A DNA stretch of 64,000 bases from Ignelater luminosus (GCA_011009095.1 VTPC01091279.1:62001-126000), one strand, 5' to 3'. Positions 45,115 through 56,954 are shown, counted from the first letter of the stretch. Program-made: numbers and translations. Notes: generated from the sequence alone by a model not told the origin.

Positions 45115-46203
45115 TTATTTGGTCACAGAAATCTGAATGAATAATCTTAGTGAGTCAATATTAAGGCACTTATCATATCCAACAACAAGTTTTTGTATAC
45201 CGTCATCATAGAAAGTTGCCGCCTGATTTGACAGCCACTGCAACACGGTTGTTTTGATGCTTTCGTCGTCATTATGGCGCTGACCTCCAAGATGCTTCTT
45301 CAGTTACAAAAACACGTGGTAGTCACTAGGTGCTAGATCGGGGTTGTATGGAGGATGATCGAATTGTTCCCAACCAAAAGATGCGATGAGATCTTGGGTT
45401 CGATTGGCTGCATGTGGACGGGCATTGTCGTGCAGCAAAACGATCCCTTTACTCAGCATTCCTCGTCTTTTGTTCTGAATTGCACGACGCAATTTTTTTA
45501 AGGTCCCACAGTATGTTACAGAATTTATTGTGTCACCACGAGGCAAAAAATCAACAAGCAACACCCCTTTCCTGTCCCAAAACACGGTACACATGATTTT
45601 CCGGGCTGAAATTGTTTGCTTAAACTCCACTTTCGTGGGCGATGTTGAATTCCGCCATTCCATGGATTGTTGTTTTGATTCGGGTGTAACGTAGGCCATC
45701 CATGTTTCATCGCCTGTGACAATTTGGCTTAAAAGATTGTCACCTTCAGCATCATAACGCTCAAGGAAAGACAAGGCACTGCCTAAACGTTTGGTTTTGT
45801 GCCCCTCAGACAACATTTTTGGTACCCATCGTGAGCACAATTTTCGATAGTTTAAACGTTCGATAACAATTTCATACAGAACACTTCGTGAAACTTGAGG
45901 GAACTCTTCTGATAACACAGAAATCGTGCAGCGTCTGTTCATTTTCACTTTTTCATCGACTTTCTGCACCAAATCGTCACTGACCACTGATGGTCGCCCA
46001 CTCCGTTCCTCGTCATGAACATTCTTTTGGCCATCTTTGAAAGCTGTTACCCATTTGCGTACCATTCCATCACTCATAATGTTTTGTCCGTACAGTTCAC
46101 AAATGTTACGGTGAATTTCAATTGCTTTCACACCTTTAGCACTGAGAAAACGAATTACAGAGTGTACTTCACAATCGGCGGGATTTTCAATCGGCGGAGG
46201 CAT
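45115..46203 (-). pseudogene. third mariner transposase (DD34D)
   Basis: ATG at 46203-46201 gives MPPPIENPADCEVHSVIRFL, then DGMVRKWVTAFKDG, the GRPSVVSDDLVQKVDEKV linker and SRWVPKML. The catalytic residues are Asp in VTGDETWMAYV, Asp in LLHDNARPHAA and Asp in PDLAPSDYHVF, so the DD34D core is whole. One in-frame TAA (about 45301-45303) follows HVFL. The same frame then continues LKKHLGGQRHNDDE...GIQKLVVGYDKCLN. The tail after KCLN (NIDSLRLF...) departs from the usual GNYVE ending, so a late frame change is likely. It is a different mariner subfamily from the two other copies in the window (vertumnana-like, by memory). Clear inverted ends were not found. The right edge abuts a maT-like relic near 46345. 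Confidence 0.9.
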
Positions 46204-46344
46204 TTCAAATACGCGCTAAATAATATAAACACGCTCGATTGTTGCCGTAATGGCAGCTGTCGCTTGCCAACAGATGTAGGTACACAGTGCACATGTGCGG
46301 ATCACTGCCCGCAGCGCTGCAGCGGTGGAATTTCGAAACGGTAC

Positions 46345-47120
46345 TTAGTTACAAAAACATTCCTCGTACATTTTGTAATCCCGAGGATTAAGGTCTGAAC
46401 TGGAAAATGGGCCATCTTCATGCTTGATGAGGTCGATATTTTTGGTTCTTGTATTCTGAATGCTTTTGATCTTGTGTGTGAGCAGGAACAGAGTCCTGCT
46501 GAAAGACCCAATTCTAGTTTTAGATAAGTTCGGCCTCAGAGGCTTTGCAATCTTTTCAGCACGGTCTTTTAATAAACCGGTTTTAACTCTTTTTGTCACA
46601 GAAATGACCTTCAGTAGATGCTAAGCAAACCATTACTAAAAATGGATGATGTCGTTTTTAAACACGGAAATTGGTCCCATTAGCTCCTTCACTAGTGTGA
46701 ACAGTGGTCATACCCACTAGCATTTTGCCAATTCCATTGTCTCTTAACAGTGAAGATCTTCTTGTTAGTGTCTTTGAAGCCTTAAATTCTTCAGCTGACA
46801 TGTTTTTCTTCTAAGAACGAAGCATAAAGCCTTCATTCAATAATTTTCTCGTAGCACTTTTGGCTACACCCATTCAGAAGACATCATTTTCTGCTTTCTG
46901 GGGAAATTTGGTCGATGCATGCTTTGACAGCCCTTGAAACAACTGAAGTATAAAAAGAAGGACCGCCACGCCTTTCCTTGTAATCGATACTGCAGGTTTT
47001 GTTGTGGCTTTAAATGGTACGATAAACAAGTCTTTTCAGTACTCTACGTTTTCCAGCAATTTTAGAATTATACTTGACAAACATCTGCAACGTTGTAACG
47101 CAAGTATGGAGGCACAATCT
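46345..47120 (-). pseudogene. maT-like (DD37D-type) Tc1/mariner transposase relic
   Basis: The clearest part reads NWVFQQDSVPAHTQDQK and, after a frame change, DGPFSSSDLNPRDYKMYEE. This is the second and third catalytic region of maT-type transposases (FQQDGAPAHT ... SSPDLNPMDY), with about 37-38 residues between the two Asp. Upstream pieces (GVAKSATRKLLNEG, RVLKRLVYRTI, KKNMSAEEFKASK) fit the N-terminal half. Many stops and frame changes are present. The copy is cut at its 3' end where the mariner begins, so the mariner may have inserted into it or replaced its end. Confidence 0.65.
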
Positions 47121-47341
47121 TCTCTATGACTCCACTTTAATTACTAATTAATTAAAATTAATTCAATACCAAACTCAAAATAAATTACACAACAACAAAC
47201 GGTGGTTGGTTTTTATCAGTCGCTTGCTGCGCGTTTGAAATTTCTTTTTAAACTTTAGTGAAGGAACTTTGCGACCGACTAAGTAATTTCCAAGAAAATT
47301 GAAAAACTTTTATTTGAACGCTTTATATGCCCTAGCTAATG

Positions 47342-47599
47342 TCATTCATTATCCCTCGTATTTGGAGGAGCTGCAAATACTTCTTTCATTTTAGCTTTGT
47401 CGAATCTTAGATTTTCTTTTAATTCAGAAAAGCGTTTCGGTTGTAATCCATTGATTCCAAGATGTTTCGTTGGTCGAAGAAACACTTTATCAGGCTCAAC
47501 TAGTGGTTTATTTGTACCATTGTTGGGCTCTGAATTAGCACTTGATGTGGTGGCCATTCCTTCTGCGTTTAGTGCCGAGATTATTCTCAACTGTTCCAT
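47342..47599 (-). CDS. 85-residue open frame, unidentified
   Basis: True ATG at 47597-47599, directly preceded in frame by TGA; stop at 47342-47344. The protein is polar: an Ala/Ser/Asn/Thr-rich start (SALNAEGMATTSSANSEPN), then PDKVFLRPTKHLGINGLQPK and RFDKAKMKEVFAAPP. Codon use is less AT-biased than random frames nearby, and the peptide looks soluble and natural. No domain was recognised. It may be a small host gene, a retroposed fragment or part of an unrecognised element. The antisense frame 47397-47609 is its shadow. Confidence 0.35.
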   Translation of the reverse strand: MEQLRIISALNAEGMATTSSANSEPNNGTNKPLVEPDKVFLRPTKHLGINGLQPKRFSELKENLRFDKAKMKEVFAAPPNTRDNE

Positions 47600-47601
47600 T
47601 C

Positions 47602-48050
47602 ACAGATGAAACAACAACATTTGATACATCCTAATTGCATTTCAAGGCAAAGCGTAATCACTTTTAAATCACCAGATAAATCCCAAACTGCCAATCAAAT
47701 CCATTACAATTAATGCATTCTAGAAAAAAACTGCATACTCTCGTATGATCTTTTTGTATGTATGTCATGTGCATTTGGAACAAATGTGAAGTAGCACTGC
47801 TTTCTAAATCAGTTTTGATAAATCAATAAATAAATTGTCAACCTATCCTAGCAGGTTAAACAGACTATAAATAATGACCGTTAACTCATGTGTTCCTGTT
47901 CTAGTAGACACATGTCCAATATCAGCAAACGAGAAGAAACATGGTTTCAAAAACTATAGATGATAGATAAATTTTATTTTATTTACATTTGTGTTTAGTA
48001 TACAAAAGTACGCAGACATTCGATCTAGATTGTATGATTTTGTGTTGATA
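47602..48050. other. no recognisable feature
   Basis: AT-rich spacer up to the MITE at 48053. Confidence 0.35.
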
Positions 48051-48052
48051 TA

Positions 48053-48756
48053 CAGGGTGTTTCCGGTTTATGTAGTCAAACATCGGGAGGTGATGGAACA
48101 TTGAAAAATAAGTGTACTTTGCTGAATAAACTTATATTCAAACACGCCTAGTTTTCGAGATACAGCATGTCAAAGTTTTACTAGAAATTCTTTGTTTCTT
48201 TGCTATTTCGAATACAACCTACGCTATTGAGCTCAAATTTCTTGTATGGTTTCTACTATTGAAAATTCACCTTTCTACAGTTTTTGTAGTTGATGCCCCT
48301 TACCATAGACAGAGATGCAGGAAGGGGCATTCATACTTCTGCAAAAAAGATATGTTACGGCGCTGAAAAACTAACTGATTCTAATGTTTTTGTATTCTAC
48401 ACTTAATTTATCAAACAAAGTTACTGTAGTGTTTACCACGTATAATACACTGCAAGTAATTTAAATCTTTTGAAACTCTTGCAACATATTGTTTAATGTA
48501 AGGATCTTGTACGTTTCCAATAACTGACGAAGTAGCTGGAATATTGTGCAATAATTTTGACGTGGGGCTTATGAGGTATCTGCTTTCTTACATGTTGTTA
48601 TAAGTTACAATATTATCAGTGGTAAAGATTTGGAGAGAGAGAGAGAGAGAGTGTGTCTTTTAACATCCTGTATCTCAAACTCTATTCAACAAGAAGAATT
48701 TATTTTTCGATGTTGTATTACTCCCGACGTTTGACTACATAAACCGAAACGCCCTG
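48053..48756. mobile_element. CAGGGTGT-type MITE, 704 bp
   Basis: The ends are CAGGGTGTTTCCGGTTTATG on the left and CAGGGCGTTTCGGTTTATG on the right. Both continue TAGTCAAAC then TCGGGAG, and then a region about GAAAAATAA and GAGATACA. TA is on each side (48051-48052, 48757-48758). Beyond about 130 bp the arms no longer match. The interior is non-coding and has a (GA)n run near 48633-48651. Confidence 0.85.
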
Positions 48757-48759
48757 TAT

Positions 48760-49615
48760 TATTTGGAACAACCTAAAAACTACATAAACAACTCAAAGAT
48801 AAGTAGTTTGTGGTGGTTTTTTGCTACATATTTTACCTTCTTTTGCGAGATTAACTAAAGAAGCCAAATTTTTGAATCGGTCGTTTCATCTAAAACCCTA
48901 TCTCATAGCTCACTAAAACAATTAAATAAAATAATGAAGACTGCATAAAAAAGAAGTTGACGCGTTTAGAAAATTGTTAAATCAAGTTGGGTATTGTTAT
49001 TCTTTGAGTAGCAACGATTGCAATTGTTTGTGTACTTATTTTACTCCAGTCAATGAATGCCCAAAAGGGTGTTGAGAGGACATGGAATGGGGGAGAATTT
49101 TTCTCTTCAGGAATGTGCTGGGAGTAGTTAGGAAGCAAAGATACTAAAAGTCCCCGCCCCTAACCCTGCCGCTTCAGGTGGAGGGATGTAGAAATGTCCC
49201 TTTTTTTGGTTTTTCGGTTAAACTCGGAAACGCTGCGTCGTACGGTAACAAGTATTCCTTACAAAATAAAAGATAATTCAATTTCCTACAAGAATGTCTA
49301 TATTCATTTTCTTCCTATGAAATACTAATTTCCGAGAGCGAAAATTGAAAATGTTTGAAAACCTTTTTTTGCCCCACATTCTTTGTCAAACTTTCTAACT
49401 CCTTAGATTTATGTTTTACAAAAAAGACGTTAGACAGGAAGTTGTAACGCATTAGATTTCCTTCAAAAATATGTAATACTTACTAATTTATCTTCAACAG
49501 GTCAGAAGTTACAGCAATTTGAAATTTTAAAACTTTTACTAGGGTAATTTTTCGCCAAACGACACTGTTTAATGTGTAGTATTACATGTTAAAATTAAAG
49601 CCTCAAGATCCAGAA
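48760..49615. other. unassigned repeat-like stretch
   Basis: No gene-like frame. The segment near 49545-49590 (TTCGCCAAAC...CTGTTTAAT) resembles 55118-55160, so both may belong to one dispersed repeat. Confidence 0.3.
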
Positions 49616-49618
49616 CAC

Positions 49619-49651
49619 TGTAACGGTAATTTCTTTTATCACCGTTACATC
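49619..49651. repeat. short hairpin
   Basis: TGTAACGGTAAT pairs with ATCACCGTTACA across a loop of about 9 bases, with one mismatch. It could be a terminator-like fold or the edge of an element. No function can be assigned. Confidence 0.5.
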
Positions 49652-49684
49652 ACAGTTTGATCAATTAGGGTACCTGGTTTTGTC

Positions 49685-49870
49685 AAGATTTCCGTGCTTG
49701 AAAGTCCGCCTTGCGCTGATTGCGGTCCGAGAGAGAGCGAGGTCAGATTGGAGTCGAGAGAGGTGCCTAAAGAGATATGTGAGCGGAAGTTCGTCGCTAT
49801 AGTGCTAATTTTAGTTCGTTCTATTTAGATTTTTCTTGAGTGCCGCAAGCCTCTATTATCAGGGGGTAAG
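49685..49870 (+). other. GC-richer exon-like patch ending at a strong splice donor
   Basis: Between AT-rich flanks, about 180 bases are clearly richer in G and C, with GAGAGAGAGCGAGG motifs, and end at TCAGGG followed by GTAAGT. This would fit a non-coding first exon of a host gene transcribed to the right. A leader of an LTR element is an alternative. No open frame and no downstream exon were identified. Confidence 0.2.
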
Positions 49871-51762
49871 TCCTAGGATTGATTGTGGAATTGGTTGTGC
49901 TAATTTTCTTTGATTCCTCACAGTTTGCTTTCAGGGATCAGTTTGAAAGGCCCTTGAGATTGTTTTGTCCGCTCTCGCTGTTGGAAGCGGATGGTTGACA
50001 TTGGTCCAGAGAGACCCAGTTCCCGGATTGTATATATGGTTCACGATCTTAGAGAGAGAAAACGAAAATTTGTTGGTCCAGTCAGTGTTCCGGAGAAGGT
50101 CATAAAAAAAAGTAGCACTGATTTAAAGCGAATTTAAACCATAAGCGTTAGGAATTTTTTTTAAATGAAAATAAGAAAGGAGATTTAGTTAGGAGTAAAC
50201 AGAAATTGAATCTCGATTCATATTGGTTTTGTAATTGCTGTAATTTAATTTGAATCACCCTAATCTTTGCCGTTCTTGCAAAATCTAGAGTTGCGCGTCT
50301 TAAGAGTTTTTTACGTAACTTAGGTAGCAAGTCTTTTGAGTAGCAGTTTTGTGTATTTCTGTTTCAGGGATAAAAAATAATTTTATTGGCCATTTCTGTT
50401 GTCGACGTTTTTCACACAGCTGTGGGAAAACATCGGAATTCTCAGTTGTTTTTTTTATAAACCCATTACTTACTTGTGTTAGCTTCTTAAGAGTGAGTTT
50501 TTTTAATTCTCCAGCCTTTAAACTTTATTTTTATTTAAATATAGAAACCAGATTTTTATAAATCGCAATTTTACATGAGGTCTCACACTTTTAAATTATC
50601 TGTATTTATTTATCTCTATGAGTGGGTTCGGCAATAGATTTTTATAGTACACTAAAGTTTAAGGTGTAATTTTTTGATAAATTTTTATGTGGTCATTTCT
50701 TGATATATTTGAACTTTAATATAAAAATTTAAGTATTAATAGGGATTTGCGTCAACTTTGTTGTTCAATTTAGTAATTTGTTGATCTAATTGAAATTTTA
50801 TATTTATATACTAAAAATTTTATTTGAATTTAATAAAAGATTCCTAGTCAACGTAATATACAGGGCGTAGCTAAATTTGTTAGAAATTTGTATTTTTATT
50901 GTTATATTTGTATGGGTAACGTGGTGGTTTCTTTCAGAGATATTCTATTTATACAAATCTGTTGCATGTTATATTTAAGATAGATTGTTGAAAAGTATAG
51001 CTGTGTTGTCCGATTTTGTTTTAAGGTTATTTATACAATTTATGTAGTAGGTTACTTTTCGGTTTCGTTATTATAGCATTTACATTAGTGATTATTGTTA
51101 TTTTGTTGTGTTGTTCCTTTTGGGAACTGACGATGGCGCATTGTTATTTGTCAATATATCACTTATTTAAAGTAAAAGGTGTTTAATTGAGTATAACTGC
51201 TTCTTACCTGCACCCAAAACCACCCTGAGCTTTGCCAGCCTAGTACATTACAGTCCTAGTTAAACTAGAGAAATTCAAATTTAAATATTGTAACACAAGG
51301 TTACGTTACAACACCCTGTATAGTGTTTACTACTTACTACTGTTGAAGAGCCCTTAAGTTTATGACCGTACCTTTTAGGACATCTTGTATACCAGGTGTC
51401 ACGTAATATCCCGCTTATAGGGTAATAACAAGACAAGCAGTCTAAATAGTATAATAAGAAGGTGATAAAGCATTCCACACCCACGTGTGCGTATCGTAAT
51501 TCTCTGTCTTACTTACTAAGCGTATGACATTTAAACTCTTCGTACTCGTTATTGTTTATGCGAGCGGAAATCCGAGTGACAACTAGTAGAAAAGTATAAA
51601 TAAAACATAAGACTACAGACAATGAAAAAGGGGACCTGATATTACGCACATAATAAACAAATTAACATTAAATAATGTTAGATATTGGTGCTAGAATTGT
51701 CAAGTACTTCCTATGATTATAATGACCTTGTCATGATCATTTAAAGTTTTGTATACAAATTA
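49871..51762. other. AT-rich stretch with MITE-end fragments
   Basis: TA then CAGGGCGTAGCTAAATTTG at 50859-50879 looks like the left end of a MITE. ACACCCTG then TA at 51311-51320 looks like the right end of another whose sequence differs. Small frames at 50148-50561 and 51281-51484 have no motif. Confidence 0.35.
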
Positions 51763-51764
51763 TA

Positions 51765-52952
51765 CAATGTGGAAAGTACTTATGGAATAAATTATATAAT
51801 TTCAGTACCAATGATATTTCGCAAAAACGCCGAGACAGATAAACTAGTATTTTTAATCTTGCTATTTTGACTTACCTTGCATGTCCGTGACGCATCAGTT
51901 TCCGAATAATGACGTCACATACATTTTTTTAAATAGAATGATACATTTTTAATGTTATTTTTGAACAGTACTCTAAAAGACTTTTTTAACAAACTAAATT
52001 TGATACTTTTATTTTTAAGAGTTCTTAAGATATTTACACTTTTATGGAAAACTACAATGTTTGTAATAAAAATCGTAAAAACGTTTTTAATAATAATTTC
52101 AAAAAACACAGGCGAACAGTTTATTTACTATCGTAACAAATATTCAAAATGTTCGCCGTTGACACACTCCTAATCTATGGTAGAATTCGTCTCTGACATG
52201 TGCAATATGTCACGTGTTATTCCTCTAATATCTGTTGTAATCCGTTCGTTTAAATCATCTAAATCTTAAGGTTTTGTTTTATATACTTTGTTTTTTAAAT
52301 AACCCCAAAGAAAAAAATCCAATGGATTTAAGTCTGGCGATCTTACTGTCCATTCCAGATAACCTTGTCTTTCAATCCACCTGTTTGGAAAAACATCATC
52401 TAAGTATTCTCGAACTGTACGCGCATAATGAGCTGGTGCTCCATCCTGTTGAAAGCAAATGGTGTCATTAGGAATATCTGGATCTTGCGGATTAAGATAT
52501 AAAACTGCCAAAGCTGGAACAAGCTCTTCTTTGAGCAACTTTAGGTACCGTTTCCCGTTAATGTTATTATTTAAAAAGATAGGCCCCAATATGCTAATAT
52601 TTTGATAGTGTTCTAAACATTTTGTTATACTAATAAATTGTTCACTTGTGATTTTTGAAACTGTTACAAACATTGTTGTTTTCCATAAATGTGTAAATAT
52701 CTCAAGAACTGTTACAAATAAAAATCAAATGTTAGTTTGTTGAAAAGGTCTTTTAAAGTACTATTCAAAAATAACATTCCATTTTAAAAAATGTATGTGA
52801 CGTCATCACTCGGAAACTGATGACGTCACGAACATGCAAGGTAAGTCAAAAAGAGCAGGATTAAAAATACTAGTTTACCCGTCTCGGCGTTTTTATGAAA
52901 TATCATTGGTACTGAAATTATATAATTTATTCCATAAGTACTTTCCACACTG
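51765..52952 (-). mobile_element. Tc1/mariner-group element of DD41D type with very long inverted repeats
   Basis: The ends are CAATGTGGAAAGTACTTATG on the left and CAGTGTGGAAAGTACTTATG on the right, with TA on both sides (51763-51764, 52953-52954). The outer 190 bp or so are close inverted copies. A weaker match continues for about 350 bp per side, into what is now the start of the transposase frame. Only the C-terminal half of a transposase is present, on the minus strand. The DD41D spacing places it with the rosa/VISITOR-type elements rather than with the DD34D mariners. Confidence 0.85.
52128..52673 (-). pseudogene. DD41D transposase, C-terminal part
   Basis: The motifs are ILGPIFLNNNINGKRYL, DTICFQQDGAPAHYA (second catalytic Asp), VREYLDDVFPNRWI and WTVRSPDLNPLDFFLWGYL (third Asp). 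There are 41 residues between the two Asp, giving DD41D. An in-frame TAA at 52266-52268 follows KTKP. The frame then goes on as DLDDLNERITTDIRGITRDI, meets a TAG, and ends NGEHFEYLLR, the usual NGGHFEHLL tail of this group. The N-terminal helix-turn-helix and the first catalytic Asp are gone, replaced by inverted-repeat sequence. Confidence 0.88.
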
Positions 52953-52954
52953 TA

Positions 52955-55900
52955 TATAAAAATATAACTCTTTAGATTCTGTAGTTTTGTCATATACATT
53001 ACACAATAAATACTTTTCTACTACATTTCTACTTCCGTGGGATTTACTTTGAAGAAATACACTTTAACACAAAATTAGGGAATAATAGAAATATGCTTAT
53101 TATTTCTTATACGTATTCATAATAATACCTTTGTTGACTTTTAACACAGCGCACTACGCAAAATGTTGTGCAGTATGCCAACATACACTTTACTACGCCA
53201 ACCTCTCCTGGTAAGATAAAGTTTAGATTTACCATTGAATAGCATGTTGGCTTATTGTTTATTAACCCTAGTCTAGATGATCATCTGCTAAAGCTCTATG
53301 GTGTGGTGACGTAAAAATTGGGCCGATGACAGTATATCTTACATTTACTTCAATTTTATGCAATCTTTTTAATGTGGCCTTGACGGTCAGCTAGAGGTCA
53401 TGCTTTAACAAATAGACAGTGATAAATCTTTTAATTTTGGTTTTAACAGTTAGACAATGGTCTTTGCATGGTGCAATTTTCTCGTTACGACTTTGTTTAC
53501 ATTTTCTGTCACAATTTCCTGTCAATAGAAATTGTCTTAATAGTCTGTGTAGGTTCTTCTTGGTTGTGTGGGGTCTTGCAGCAACTTCTTGCTGAGTGTA
53601 ATCTTTTAAGCAGAACCATCACTTCTGTTACATTTACTTTTAAAAAAACGTGTTTGAATAGTACCTATTATATTATTTTACCTATTTTAATGCAAAATCG
53701 TCTACAGTAACAGAATAGGAAAATTTCTGTAGCAAAGCAGATTCGAATTTTTGGCGTAGTTTGTATTGTGCAGTTTTACATTGTCATTTAGAGGTTTATT
53801 ATTCTTATTATGGGTGTAAAAGGTGGTAATAATTCTATATATTTATTGCTCCAATATTCCCAATAGTAAAAAGAAATAACACTATTATATTTTGATCTTT
53901 TAATTTTGCATTGAAGTGTATTTTCAATAAATAGGTTTTCAGTTTAAATGCGTTTTAATTTTTCCAGTACTATGCAAATAATATTCCAAAAGCTTGTTTT
54001 TAAAAACTTTAAATTGAATTGTCAGAATACGAGTCCGTCTTTTTCAAGGACAAACAGAGCATACAACTTTTACCACGTATACTTTGAAAGATCCTTATAA
54101 AGTTATTGAATTTCAAGGACTACAAACTTCATAGCTAATTAATAAAGGATTTAATAACATACCATCCAGATAATAAATAAATCGATAAATTAATTAAAAA
54201 CGGAATCGACTGGTGTTGAGATAAATAAGCGTACATAGAATTAATTATCTAAATTGACGTGTAAGTTTCCCGCGCCCACTAAAAAGTTCATTAAAACTTT
54301 TTAGAGAAACAATAGCTGACGTCAAATTTGACTCATTTGTTTAATAAAAAAGTGAAATATGAATCATACTCATACATACTGTATAAATCGATATTAAAAT
54401 GAAACAATTGGTAGATAAATTGGCTGGCTCATAAATATTTCATCGTTTTATATCAAAGGTAAAGTAATAATAATCAAAACGCATTGTAAAAACTGCAAAC
54501 TATCATTTTGTGCATGCAGACAAAAGAACCACATTTTGCATTTCACAGAAATTTAATATTTTTTTCTTTTCCTAGAGCTAAACACGTTCGATCCTCCAAT
54601 TTAAGTTCGTTAACATTATAGGAATTTTTCTTTGAAAATAAAATCCTTTATGCGATTTCAGAGAAAAACATCTCTGAAGTCCGAGGGTTCCATTAAAAAT
54701 GCACTCTCATGGGTAGTCAAAGCTCTAATCTCATCTGTCACTCATCTTCCCAAAAAAAAGGTTAAGGTACCTTGCAGAAATTCTTCGTGCGGTCGAACAT
54801 TCACACAAGACCAAAGTTCTTAGAAATTTTTTGGACTTTAGATACCTATCCTATAATTTATTTTTGATTAGTCTAGGTCGAACGATTTTTTTTGCGTCTT
54901 TGCTCGGGTTGTTAGCCTTTCACGAGAATTCATTTTTGGTAAGTTGTAACTTGAAAAACTACAACGGTCTACAAATTAAAATTAGGAGAATACAGAAAAA
55001 ATAAGTTCCAGAAAATCTTTTACTGGTTTAAATTGGCATGTCAGAAAATTTTATAGCAATTTTTTGTAATTTTTAGTCACTGTTGCACAAGTTGTAGCAA
55101 CCTAGTTTAAAGATATTCGCCAAACTGTTACCGCCTTGCATGTCGCTGTTTAATATATGTAATGCCCTTAACAATTGATAATTTTCATTTATTAACCATC
55201 TTGGTAGTGAACTAGAATAATTAAAAACAGCTCACTAATTTATTCATTCTATTTATAAACGCGAATTAAGTACTATTTAACAAACTTTTTGTTTATAGAA
55301 AATAATAACCTTGGTACTGTATGACTCGCCATAAAGGTGAAATTGTTGCATAAATGAAACAAAAGGGGACCAATAATTAAACTTCTCTAGGGTTCCTTAA
55401 CGATGTTTTACAGTTTTTTTTTATTGCTGCAATAAGGGAGTCTGCACATTTTTTATGTTTGACTTTATTTATATTAATGCCACTAAACTATTCTATTACA
55501 GTTTCCCGTACTTCTGCTCATTTTTACCTGAAAAGGTAGTCAAAAATATATTTTTGAAACTAACCACTTAATGTTGCCCTCCGAATTTATTTTTAGATCG
55601 TTTTAGTGATACTTAGTATAAAATATAAGGATGTTCTGATGAATTTATTGTGGACTGAAGCAATGCCATTATTTATAGAATTCATCATATTATTAAAGAA
55701 ATTCGCACAAAACGAGGTACCTCTACGATTTAAAATTGTTTTTTAAAAATGAGTAACATATCAACTTTTTTTCTTTACATGAAATATCTTATATATCTTG
55801 CATACAGGAGGATGTTTGTGGATGTGTAAAGACCGGAAGTATTTAGCAAGTCTGACATTAGTCAAGGTTGTGTTCTAAAATTCATCATTCCCTATTCGTG

Positions 55901-56950
55901 TATCAGAGTTGAATCTCCTTTTAATCTCCACCACTGCTGAGCTTATTTAATAATCACGCAGAAAATTTCATCTTAATATCTCAGTTTTCAAAATATAGAA
56001 AAATATTCCAAAATTTTGGAAATTTCTCTGTTAAATTGGGGAAGGATTTCAAAAATAATAAAATTAAGTATACACGTTTTCAGTAGCTTTAGACGTTCAT
56101 TTCCTCTGCTTTATTAGATCTCGGCCTCCAACGGAATATCCAGTAGTATAAATTTTTAAAAAGTGTGCCTGCACCGCCCTCATCTACGACATAGTTGGAT
56201 GATATTAAAACTCCTGAGAAAATCATGTATAAAGTTCCATTTTAATATCTCACGTTATCCCTGAGGTAATAAGAAAATGAGATATTTCAAATGATATTCT
56301 GTATGTAAGAATCGGTGCTCTTCAGATTCAGGACCCGAGTTTATAAATAGTATAAGAAACTAGTCTCAAGTTTTGCTCAGAAATCTGCGATGTCAATATC
56401 TCCATTCATTTCAAAAACACCTGGTATAGAACACCAGATTCAGTTGAATACTCAAATCATTTGAAAACATTCTGCATTTCCTTTTCGTCCTCGTTAGCAA
56501 CAATAGTTGATGTTATTCGATTTAACGTGAAGGTTTCTCAACTCTCATTTACTTCCTTCTTTCTCCTGATGATATCAATACCAACGACTTCAAGTATTTA
56601 ATTACGCAAAACCAAGTTCCGTAATTACCACCTAATGTAAACCAAAAGGGACTTTACAATTACCGACCAGAACTTGCCAACAGTTATTTTGCGAATCTCT
56701 ATAGCATTTATAAACAGTTACATTTTTATAACAAGATTATTTCTGTAATAAAATGCACGTTGGAACATTGGTTAATAACATGTTTGTTCTTAATTTTATT
56801 AAAATTTATTTTCATATTTTTACAGTATAAAAAACATATTTTTTATTTAAAAATGTGTATAAAAAGAAATGAAAAAAATAAAATAAAAATAGAATTAAGA
56901 CTAAAAGCATTTTTAATTTGTATTTCCAAGTTGAATAATTCTATCTCTAA
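52955..56950. other. long stretch with little to report
   Basis: 4 kb, AT-rich. Frames at 53468-53710 and 54632-54823 show no motif. 54900-55170 has repeat-like phrasing shared with about 49.5 kb. 55.5-56.5 kb contains recurring ATCTTAATATCTC-like phrases, suggesting an old dispersed repeat without clear ends. Confidence 0.3.
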
Positions 56951-56954
56951 TTTT

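Noticed and set aside
45414-46398. Plus-strand open frames over the third mariner
   Set aside because: They are antisense or frame shadows of the mariner transposase on the minus strand.
50859-51320. One MITE from 50861 to 51318
   Set aside because: Both ends look like CAGGG-type ends, but the sequences just inside them do not match, so I treat them as ends of two different elements.
54632-54823. 63-codon frame with a Lys-rich stretch
   Set aside because: No motif, and the local sequence is repeat-like; too short to support.
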